Assembly (NCBI GenBank): GCA_964474655.1
Contig: CAYYTU010000039.1
Span: 1 to 28,212, forward strand
Length of the DNA: 28,212 nt
Source of the DNA: CAYYTU01 sp964474655
GTDB taxonomy: Bacteria; Chloroflexota; Anaerolineae; B4-G1
Reading direction: 5' to 3'
A model generated the notes under the pieces. That model was given only the letters and a program-made list of their open reading frames with translations, had not been told where the DNA came from and did no database searches. Positions 8,401 through 14,553 of the stretch are shown here, one piece after another (position 1 is the first letter of the stretch; every line of letters begins with the position of its first letter). The translations under genes were made by a program, and so were the position numbers.

Positions 8401-8696
8401 CGCCGGTCGGCGTAGCGCCGGTAGTAAGCCAGCTGCCAGGCGGCGTCGTGGAGACGCTCCTCTGGTTCTGCGACCATCCGCGACGGGGGGTATCCCTCAG
8501 CATAGATGTTCTGGAAGCGAGAGCCCAAGGCCTCGCGCACGGCCTTGGGAGCGTAGGACTCGGATGGGATGAAGATCAGTTTGCGCGCCTGTCGCTCCTC
8601 CTCCCATCGGATGAGCTCGTCCACAAATGGAGCCAGTTCCTCCAGGTCTTCTCGGAACAGGAAATCCGATTGTGGATCAGATGCTGCAGATGACAT
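5430..8696 (-). CDS. glyA-gcvT: Fused serine hydroxymethyltransferase-aminomethyltransferase, paralogue A
   Basis: 1088 residues; both parent enzymes are usually separate proteins of 360-430 residues. Residues about 25-485 are SHMT: IPSES, NIYAEGYP (63-70), VNVQPLSGTAAN, GGHLSHG, ADIAHVAG (Asp244, His247), THKT with the PLP lysine Lys273, and GIRLGTP (Arg416). A 27-residue insertion (71-97) splits the AEGYP/RRFY loop. Residues about 507-612 resemble part of a GcvT folate domain. Residues about 675-1072 are a full GcvT: PFAGWEMPVWY, LFDVAHMG, DGSVIDD (Asp768/769), ARTGYTGEEWGYEI, RIEAGLPLYGHEL and KPFFVGR. SHMT exchanges serine with glycine plus methylene-THF; GcvT exchanges methylene-THF with the aminomethyl group on lipoyl-H protein. 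All key residues seen are present, so both activities are plausible. AAGGAG lies 10 nt before the ATG. No glycine riboswitch is visible upstream. Cytosolic. Confidence 0.93.
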   Translation of the reverse strand: MSSAASDPQSDFLFREDLEELAPFVDELIRWEEERQARKLIFIPSESYAPKAVREALGSRFQNIYAEGYPPSRMVAEPEERLHDAAWQLAYYRRYADRRFYKGVDYVHFVECLAQRRCAQAFAHDALKPEHIHVNVQPLSGTAANLAVYWTLLDPGDTLMGLDLYQGGHLSHGSEFNISGQRYCVVSYAVDPQTEQLDYDQIRDMALEHRPKVIVAGYTSYPWAPDWEKFRAIADEVDAYLMADIAHVAGMAATGVYPNPVGTADVTTFTTHKTLCGPRGAVIMTTNEELAEEIDMAIFPGEQGGPHVNKFAGMAVAFELAQTEKFKQLQQQIVDNAQALAKGLTDRGLGLAYGGTNTHLLLIDLKSIPTDPAAPTDLEYPVWGEPAVRIMDLAGLVANKNTIPGDEETPLATGIRLGTPWLTQRGLDEEDMDTIAGLLHRLLTNIDPFAYNGLIGTLPRGKIDLEVLEEVRHGVADLAEKAGIDFAYDESGYPHYTFLAEDPEPKAITLSVVGWRARQHVNEVVTSNVLTMEPGDAITTYMLDRHGELMDEVVVERQEKDDVDRDRFLITPTPENAETIKSWLRGLGDGYTLFDEEDLFRKVQGPVIVEELDAVTERDEATAEPGTPAAELFEAHPERFDLDKLYFVGQSTLESLAPEVEKETWTWEEPDQPLKRTPLFEVHKEMGAKMVPFAGWEMPVWYSSVSEEHQAVREAAGLFDVAHMGVFEVTGPHATTFLDTVFSNYAAWIEDGQSMYGYFLEPDGSVIDDGIIYRISHDHYYMVINASNEDKDWDWLNAVNEGEVLIDEERPWVDVEAKATLRNLKDPAAGERQKRDIALQGPASLETLQALTDDPELKADLARVSRTHVIECELAGIPLVIARTGYTGEEWGYEILVSPDDLKDLWWAILEAGEPFGVKPAGLACRDSTRIEAGLPLYGHELAGPFDITPIEAGFPGYVKYHKPFFVGRDALLAQEDSREREVIRFRVDDKGVRRPHMGDPVVNRKGRHIGEVTSCSIDVEGNLVGLAIVEKRYNVAETPINIFPLRGKSLEEALMRRGRVALPINATVLTRFPEPEEPKPAWMAEAD

Positions 8697-8752
8697 TGGG
8701 TATGTACTCCTTTGAAGTTTGTGTGTGGGCCAGTACCGGTAGACGATGGATT

Positions 8753-8782
8753 ATTTTATCACTACCCCAGGGATAGGGCAAC
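8753..8782 (-). promoter_or_regulatory. Possible promoter of SHMT-GcvT paralogue A
   Basis: On the minus strand TTGCCC (8782-8777) and TAAAAT (8758-8753) are separated by 18 nt, giving a leader of about 50 nt. The -35 match is modest, so this is a candidate only. Confidence 0.35.
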
Positions 8783-8901
8783 CATCTTGGCTCAAGGGCA
8801 AACGAAGCTGGGGTCGATACACTCGGTAAACGCGCCTGCAGGCAATCTAATGCATCCAGGCTACTCTAGAATCGCTTAGTTTGCCCCTCTGCCGGTGGGC
8901 T

Positions 8902-8929
8902 TTGCAGGCTCTATCGGCTGGGGTATAAT
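8902..8929 (+). promoter_or_regulatory. Promoter of the GAF histidine kinase
   Basis: TTGCAG (8902-8907) and a perfect TATAAT (8924-8929) are 16 nt apart. Transcription would begin near 8936, leaving a leader of about 95 nt before the start codon at 9032. Confidence 0.65.
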
Positions 8930-9031
8930 ATTTACAATTCAGGCACCCCGGAGGAAGCATCTGGGGCCAGATCGTATGGTCTGCCAAGCACATTGGAGAC
9001 TCGATAAGGTCAATTCTACCCCATCCCAACT

Positions 9032-10561
9032 ATGATGGAACAATCTTCAACACAAGCGTTCCCCTGGAGTGAGGACATTACAGCAATTCGCGAAGGCCTG
9101 GAGGAGATCGACCGTCTCTGCGCCAATCAAGAGTTACCCGCCGATGTTGAGCTTCCCCGGTATCTAGCTGAGCTGGAAGAGCACTTGAGTCGCCTGAAGC
9201 AACAACTCAAGACCCAAGCTCTAAAGCAGGATGAGCTCGAGGCGCTCTACGACGTCAGCCAGGCCATCGGCTCGTCTTTGGAGCTGGAAGATGTCTTGCA
9301 CGAGGTTATGGACCAGATCATCTGGCTGACCGAGGCGGAACGAGTGCTTTTGATGCTCATCGAACCGAGCTCCGGCGCGCTCGAACTAAAAGCAGCCCGT
9401 AACGTGGACCGAGAGACGATGGATTCGTCATCGTTCAAGATTAGCCGAAGTATCGTCAACCAGGTGGCCGAGAGCGGAGAGCCGGTGCTGACCACCAATG
9501 CGCAGGAGGACCCCCGCTTCAAGAGCCGCGCCAGCGTCGTCGGCTATCATCTGCGCTCGATCCTGTGCGTGCCCTTGAAGGTGCGCGGCGACGTCACTGG
9601 CGTGATCTACATCGATAATCGGATCCGCGTGGGCCTTTTTTCGGAACGCGACCGCGACTTGCTTACCGCTTTCGCCAGCCAGGCAGCCATCGCCATCGAG
9701 AACGCGCGACTATTTGACGATCTGAAATCACGGGTGGTGGAAAATGAGCAGCTCAACGAAGAGCTGACCCGGGTGAACCGCGAGCTGGCTCGCCTGGATC
9801 AGGCGAAATCCGATTTTATCAACATCGCCTCTCACGAGCTAAGGACGCCTCTGACGCAAGTGATCGGTTACAACGATATGCTCCATGAGAGCATTGAGAT
9901 GGAGGAGATTAGCTTTGAACGTGCTCTCCAGATGACCAACGGCGTCAGGCAGGCAGCCTTCCGTCTCAAGGAGATCGTGGATACGATGCTGGATGTCTCT
10001 CAGCTGGATGCCGAGGCACTCGATCTGGTGAAACGTCCAACCTCTATCGTGGCCGTCGTCAAACTGGTGGCGGAAGAATGGGAGGATGCCCTGGAGCGCC
10101 GTCAACAGAGGCTGACGCTGGAGGGGTTGCGCCAGCTGCCCATCATCAACGCCGATGATATGCGGTTACGGCAGGTCTTCTCTCATCTATTGCAGAACGC
10201 GATCAAGTATACGCCCGACAAGGGACAAATTCACGTCACTGGGCGACATTATGATGAAGGTGGACAGGTGCTGGAAGAAGAAGCCATTGAGGTCGTTATG
10301 TCCGATAATGGGATTGGCATCGTGCCGGACGATCTGGAGCGAATTTTCGACAAGTTCTACCGGATAGGCGATCCCAAGCTCCACAGCACGGGCAGGACGA
10401 AGTTCAAAGGAGCCGGCCCGGGATTGGGGCTGGCTATCGCCAGAGGCATCGTAGAGGCACACGGCGGCCGCATCTGGGCCGAAAGCACCGGGCGCAACGA
10501 GGAGAATTGCCCGGGGAGTGTATTTCACGTCGTGCTGCCCGTGGGAGAGGTTGAATCTTGA
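9032..10561 (+). CDS. Soluble GAF-domain sensor histidine kinase
   Basis: 509 residues. A short helical N terminus (about 1-70, with a coiled-coil-like stretch at 43-68) leads to a GAF sensor domain (about 72-225) that begins ALYDVSQAIGSSLELEDVL and ends FASQAAIAIENA. A helical linker (226-258) precedes the HisKA H-box FINIASHELRTP, with His268 as the phosphorylation site. The ATPase domain shows the N-box LLQNAIKYTP (Asn389), the G1 box DNGIGI (425-430), F-box FDKFYR and G2 GAGPGLGLA (460-468). There is no membrane segment, so it senses a cytosolic signal. No response regulator is adjacent. ATG codons at 9032 and 9035 are both possible; the ribosome binding site is weak. It is transcribed divergently from the SHMT-GcvT gene and converges with murF-alr, 18 nt apart, with no visible terminator between them. 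Confidence 0.92.
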   Translation: MMEQSSTQAFPWSEDITAIREGLEEIDRLCANQELPADVELPRYLAELEEHLSRLKQQLKTQALKQDELEALYDVSQAIGSSLELEDVLHEVMDQIIWLTEAERVLLMLIEPSSGALELKAARNVDRETMDSSSFKISRSIVNQVAESGEPVLTTNAQEDPRFKSRASVVGYHLRSILCVPLKVRGDVTGVIYIDNRIRVGLFSERDRDLLTAFASQAAIAIENARLFDDLKSRVVENEQLNEELTRVNRELARLDQAKSDFINIASHELRTPLTQVIGYNDMLHESIEMEEISFERALQMTNGVRQAAFRLKEIVDTMLDVSQLDAEALDLVKRPTSIVAVVKLVAEEWEDALERRQQRLTLEGLRQLPIINADDMRLRQVFSHLLQNAIKYTPDKGQIHVTGRHYDEGGQVLEEEAIEVVMSDNGIGIVPDDLERIFDKFYRIGDPKLHSTGRTKFKGAGPGLGLAIARGIVEAHGGRIWAESTGRNEENCPGSVFHVVLPVGEVES

Positions 10562-10579
10562 AGAAACGCTCTCTGATCG

Positions 10580-13138
10580 TTAGACCACGCGCGGAACCCG
10601 CGCCAGGATCTCCGACACCACTTCGTAATTGATCGTCCCCAACCAATCCGCCACTTCGTCAGCGGTGATTTCGTCCGCCCCCTGCTCTCCGATCAGGACC
10701 ACCTCGTCGCCAATCCGCACGCCGGGGATGTGATCGACGTTGATCATCGTCTGATCCATACATACTCGCCCCACGATCGGCGCCCTTTGCCCCCTGACCA
10801 GTACGGCCTGCCAGCGGGTGGGGGCCCGCCGGAAACCATCGGCGTAGCCCACGGGAATGACAGCGATCGTTTCCTCTTTATCCGTCTGATAGGTATTGCC
10901 GTAGCTGACGTAGCTGCCGGGCGGCAGCGTCTTGACCTGCGCGATGCTGGTCTTCCAGGTCAACGCGGGACGGGAGCCGACCGGAAGGGGCACATAGTCG
11001 GAGGGGTGCAAGCCGTACATCGCCAGTCCCAGGCGCACCATATCGAAGTACGATTCGGGCAAGCGCAGGGTGGCAGCGGAATTGGCGCAGTGGACGATGC
11101 GAAACGTGGCTCCTATCTCCTCCAAACGCTCCAGGACCCGACGGAACCGCCCCAATTGCCAGCGGGTATAGCTCAAGTCATCCTCATCGGCGACGGAGAA
11201 GTGGGTGAAGATACCCTCCAGATCAAGGTTAGGCAGCCGCCGAACTGTTTCCACAAAAGGAACGATCTGATCGGGCAACAGTCCCAGGCGGCCCATTCCG
11301 GTATCTACCTTGAGGTGAACCCGGGCGGTACGGCGCAGTTCGACGGCAGCGCGACTGTAGATCTGGGCCACGTCGCTGTCGTAAAGCGTGAGCGTGATGT
11401 CGTGGAGCAAGGCTTTCTTGGCCAGCCAGGGAGGTGTGTAACCCAGCACCAGTATCGGCGTCTCCACACCCCCATCGCGGAGTTTGATGGCTTCGTTGAC
11501 CGAGGCGACACCACAGAACGAGGCGCCGTTGTTGAGCGCCGTGCGGGCCACCGTGAGAGCACCATGTCCGTAAGCGTCGGCTTTCAGCACGGCCAGGACC
11601 TTCACCTCTGGCCCCACGATCTGCTTGATCTGACGGACGTTGTAGGCGACCGCCTCCAGGTCGATCTCCATCCAGGTGGGACGGGCAGGGCGAGTGATCT
11701 GGACTTTGAGGCCTTTGCGGTGACGCACCAGATTCGTCTCATCGCCAGAATCAGCCAGCAAGTGTTTTACCACATGCTCCATGTGAGCTTCCACGTCGCC
11801 TTTAACCAGCGTGACGTCTCCCGAGGCCAGCTGGGGCTTCAGGTTACGCGCCACATCCTGAGCGGTGTGGGTGACGATCACGCGGTCGCGAGGCAGACCG
11901 GCTTCCTCGGCCGCCTCGGCGATCCAGATGGCCCGCTCCCCTTTGACGACCAGCAGATCGACGAAGGCCGCGGCGGCTTGCCCCACACGTCGGTGGCCCT
12001 CCACGGCATAGCTGCCCAGCTGGGCCATATCTCCCAGCACAGCGATGCGACGCTGGGCCGGATAGTCGGCCAGGGCCGAGAGAGCCTGTAGCGCGCTTTC
12101 TGGGTTGCAGCTGGCGGAACCATCGAGCAAGTGCGAGCCCTTGATCCCCTGCAACACCTGTAGCCGGCCTGGACCAGGCTCTAGCTTCTCTATTCCATCC
12201 AGGATCTCATCCCAAGGGACGCGGTAGACCATGCCGACTACGATGGCGGCCAAGACGGGATAGGCCTGGTGACGGCCTATGAGCCGGGTGCGGACCTCTG
12301 CTTTGGCCGGGTAGCCAGGGACACCCAGGCCGCTGACGCCCGGAAAATGGACCACAAATTGTAACCCCATAGACCGGGGGCGCAGATCAGAGGCCACGAT
12401 GTCGGCGTCGGGGCTGGTACCGTACGTGATCACGCGAGCCTGGGTACGCTCTTCCATCGCCCGCACGCGAGGGTCGTCGTAGTTTAGGACGGCCACCCCG
12501 TCAGAAGGGAGAGATTCAACCAGCTTCCCCTTCTCCTCGGCGATGGCGGCCTGGTCCTTCAAGTAGGCCAGATGAGCGTGATTGACGGCTGTCACGACGG
12601 CTACCCGCGGCCGCGTCAGCGCAGCCATACGCTCGATCTGCCCGAAGGCATGGCAGGCCATCTCCAGGACGGCCACATCGTGCTCCGGACCAAGCGTCTC
12701 CAACGAGATGGGCAGCCCGAACTCGTTGCTCAAGCCAGGGGGATTGGAGAAGACCTGGTGGCGAGATGCCAGGATGGTGGCGATGGCTCGACAGGTATCG
12801 GTCTTGCCGGTGGAGCCAGTGACACCTATCGTCTCTGGAGCGTACTTGCGCAAGACATAGCAAGCCCAATCCCTGAGAGCGATTCTAGTCCCCGGGACGA
12901 CCACACAGGGGACATCGGGTTGGCGAGGAGGATGTTGGCAAAGGATGCCACCCGCACCTCGGTCCAGGGCCTCGTCGATGTAAGCGTGCCCGTCACCGCC
13001 CTCGGTTCTGATGGCTACAAAGAGATCGCCGGGCTCCAGGCGGCGTGAGTGATAGGAGAAAGCAGGAAACTGCGCGGGAGTGGAGGGGCCCAATAATTGC
13101 CCTCCAGTGGCTTTAAGCAAGTCATCAAGATAGATCAT
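10580..13138 (-). CDS. murF-alr: MurF-alanine racemase fusion
   Basis: 852 residues. Residues 1-462 are a Mur ligase: ATP loop GVTGSTGKTDT (Lys112), NEFGLPISL, LEMACHAFGQI, an AIAEEKGK segment (Lys203, a likely carbamylated lysine), IGRHQ and VLGDMAQLG. Residues about 488-852 are a PLP alanine racemase: VLAVLKADAYGHGA (Lys519), KVDTGMGRLG, SYGNTY (Tyr746), RVCMDQTMINV and GTINYEV. MurF adds D-Ala-D-Ala to UDP-MurNAc-tripeptide and Alr makes D-alanine, so one polypeptide makes and, after Ddl, uses the same precursor. This fusion order is known in Bacteroidota. The MurF half departs from the usual pattern: GKTDT for GKTTT, SASCNPES for the usual YNANPDS, and KGDVEA for KGSR. The racemase half looks normal. 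The start is close behind a strong promoter. Confidence 0.92.
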   Translation of the reverse strand: MIYLDDLLKATGGQLLGPSTPAQFPAFSYHSRRLEPGDLFVAIRTEGGDGHAYIDEALDRGAGGILCQHPPRQPDVPCVVVPGTRIALRDWACYVLRKYAPETIGVTGSTGKTDTCRAIATILASRHQVFSNPPGLSNEFGLPISLETLGPEHDVAVLEMACHAFGQIERMAALTRPRVAVVTAVNHAHLAYLKDQAAIAEEKGKLVESLPSDGVAVLNYDDPRVRAMEERTQARVITYGTSPDADIVASDLRPRSMGLQFVVHFPGVSGLGVPGYPAKAEVRTRLIGRHQAYPVLAAIVVGMVYRVPWDEILDGIEKLEPGPGRLQVLQGIKGSHLLDGSASCNPESALQALSALADYPAQRRIAVLGDMAQLGSYAVEGHRRVGQAAAAFVDLLVVKGERAIWIAEAAEEAGLPRDRVIVTHTAQDVARNLKPQLASGDVTLVKGDVEAHMEHVVKHLLADSGDETNLVRHRKGLKVQITRPARPTWMEIDLEAVAYNVRQIKQIVGPEVKVLAVLKADAYGHGALTVARTALNNGASFCGVASVNEAIKLRDGGVETPILVLGYTPPWLAKKALLHDITLTLYDSDVAQIYSRAAVELRRTARVHLKVDTGMGRLGLLPDQIVPFVETVRRLPNLDLEGIFTHFSVADEDDLSYTRWQLGRFRRVLERLEEIGATFRIVHCANSAATLRLPESYFDMVRLGLAMYGLHPSDYVPLPVGSRPALTWKTSIAQVKTLPPGSYVSYGNTYQTDKEETIAVIPVGYADGFRRAPTRWQAVLVRGQRAPIVGRVCMDQTMINVDHIPGVRIGDEVVLIGEQGADEITADEVADWLGTINYEVVSEILARVPRVV

Positions 13139-13150
13139 TTTCGCTCGAAA

Positions 13151-13179
13151 ATTATAGCACCGGCTCGATTAGACTGCAA
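13151..13179 (-). promoter_or_regulatory. Promoter of murF-alr
   Basis: On the minus strand TTGCAG (13179-13174) and TATAAT (13156-13151) are 17 nt apart. The predicted transcription start is near 13144, only about 6 nt before the ATG at 13138, so the mRNA would be nearly leaderless. No Shine-Dalgarno sequence fits in that leader. Confidence 0.7.
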
Positions 13180-13249
13180 ACGATCTATCGCAAAGACCTA
13201 CTGAACTGATCCCACCATCCGAAACCAGTGGCGGTGACGTAATGCCCTA

Positions 13250-13277
13250 TTGACACACTCCCTCAGGCGAGTATAAT
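13250..13277 (+). promoter_or_regulatory. Consensus promoter of the deacetylase gene
   Basis: Perfect hexamers TTGACA (13250-13255) and TATAAT (13272-13277) with a 16-nt spacer. Transcription would start near 13284, giving a leader of about 45 nt. Confidence 0.85.
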
Positions 13278-13328
13278 CACCCTGTTGACTTATTTTACGA
13301 AACGGCGTGTGCCAAAATGGAGTGCCCT

Positions 13329-14363
13329 ATGAACACGGCCTACGTTTACCATCCAATCTACCTGGAACACAACCTGCCGTCTCACCCGGAAAACGCGCGT
13401 CGCCTGAAAGAGATCATCCGCCTCCTAGAAGACGAGCAAGTGTTGAAGCGCCTGCAGCCGGTTGAGCCCCGTCCTGCGACGAAAGAGGAGTTGGAGCGAG
13501 TGCATACGCCCACCTACATCAAGCGGGTGAAGCAGATGGCCGAAGGCGGTGGTGGTCACCTGGATGCCGATACGTACGTTTCTTCCCGCTCGTTCGAGGC
13601 GGCCTTAATGGCAGCTGGAGGCGGAATTCGGGTTGTGGAAGCCGCATTAGACAGAGAGGTGACCAATGGCTTCGCCCTGGTGCGCCCACCGGGGCATCAT
13701 GCCACCGCCGCGCAATCGATGGGGTTCTGCCTGTTCAATAACGTAGCCATCGCCGCTCGAGCTGCCTTGTCCAGGAATGACGTGGAGCGTGTCCTCATCG
13801 CCGATTTCGACGTCCATCACGGCAACGGCACGCAAGCTATCTTCGCTCGCGACCCGGACGTCTTCTTCTTCTCCACCCATCAATATCCATACTACCCTGG
13901 CACCGGAGCCGGGGACGAAACGGGCGAAGGTCCTGGCGCGGGCACCGTGCTGAACGTGCCCCTGCCGGCCGGCGTGGGCGACGCAGGCTACCTCCAGGTC
14001 TACGAATCTTTGGCCTGGCCCCTGGCGGAACGCTTCCAGCCCGACCTGATGCTCGTCTCTGCCGGCTACGACGCTCACTGGAACGATCCGTTGGCCCAGA
14101 TGAACCTCACGCTCGCCGGCTACGGACGCTTGCAACACGAGCTGGTCCGTATGGCAGAGGAGATGTGTGAAGGGCGCATCGTATTTATGTTGGAAGGCGG
14201 CTATCATCTGGATGTGTTATCCTATGGCGTGCTCAATGCGTTCCATGCGATGACGAGAGGAGAGACCATCGTCGATCCATTCGGAGCAGCTCCACAATCC
14301 AAACCCGAGCCCTCACTCCAGACTTTGCTTGAGCGCTTGAAAGATGTCCACGGATTGAATTGA
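13329..14363 (+). CDS. Histone deacetylase superfamily (AcuC/HDAC-like) amidohydrolase
   Basis: 344 residues, zinc-dependent deacetylase fold. Visible motifs are SHPENARRL (18-26), RPPGHHA with the catalytic His pair (123-124), GFCLFNN (132-138), the metal ligands in ADFDVHHGNG (Asp161, His163) and SAGYDAH (Asp248), and LEGGYH with the transition-state Tyr292. Bacterial members remove acetyl groups from small amines such as polyamines, or from proteins such as acetyl-CoA synthetase. The substrate cannot be told here. The ATG at 13329 is preferred over the in-frame ATG at 13317, because GGAG (13319-13322) lies 6 nt before it and overlaps the earlier ATG. The gene has its own consensus promoter, and its stop codon overlaps the -35 box of the next promoter. 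Confidence 0.92.
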   Translation: MNTAYVYHPIYLEHNLPSHPENARRLKEIIRLLEDEQVLKRLQPVEPRPATKEELERVHTPTYIKRVKQMAEGGGGHLDADTYVSSRSFEAALMAAGGGIRVVEAALDREVTNGFALVRPPGHHATAAQSMGFCLFNNVAIAARAALSRNDVERVLIADFDVHHGNGTQAIFARDPDVFFFSTHQYPYYPGTGAGDETGEGPGAGTVLNVPLPAGVGDAGYLQVYESLAWPLAERFQPDLMLVSAGYDAHWNDPLAQMNLTLAGYGRLQHELVRMAEEMCEGRIVFMLEGGYHLDVLSYGVLNAFHAMTRGETIVDPFGAAPQSKPEPSLQTLLERLKDVHGLN

Positions 14364-14387
14364 CTTTTATGAAAGATATTGGATAAT
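14360..14387 (+). promoter_or_regulatory. Promoter of the TPR gene, overlapping the deacetylase stop codon
   Basis: TTGACT (14360-14365) and GATAAT (14382-14387) are 16 nt apart. The TGA stop of the deacetylase gene (14361-14363) lies inside the -35 box. The leader would be about 160 nt. Confidence 0.55.
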
Positions 14388-14553
14388 TTATATGTATGTG
14401 GGTCTGTCTTCACCTTACTCGACCAGCATCGCCAAAGTCCAACCACACCCAAACGACCCAGGTACTCTCCTGGCAGGCCATGAAAGAGACGGTTACGGCG
14501 ATGGCATCCGAGTAACAGACAAGACCATCGACGTCTGAGTGGGAGGAAGAGCC

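Larger units (their letters stand above)
8697..9031. other. Divergent intergenic region between the fusion gene and the histidine kinase
   Basis: 335 bases without a gene. It holds the ribosome binding site of the minus-strand SHMT-GcvT gene (AAGGAG, 8707-8712), a weak minus-strand promoter (8753-8782) and a good plus-strand promoter (8902-8929). I see no glycine aptamer, no transposon end and no RNA gene. The roughly 120 bases between the two promoters show no clear operator. Confidence 0.6.

Noticed and set aside
6789..8693. 634-codon open frame on the plus strand opposite the first SHMT-GcvT gene
   Set aside because: It lies wholly antisense to a gene with clear SHMT motifs. Its product is a His/Val/Arg-rich string without family motifs, as expected from reading a GC-rich gene backwards.
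10730..12091. 453-codon open frame on the plus strand opposite murF-alr
   Set aside because: Antisense to the racemase and ligase motifs; no recognisable domain and no ribosome binding site that fits.
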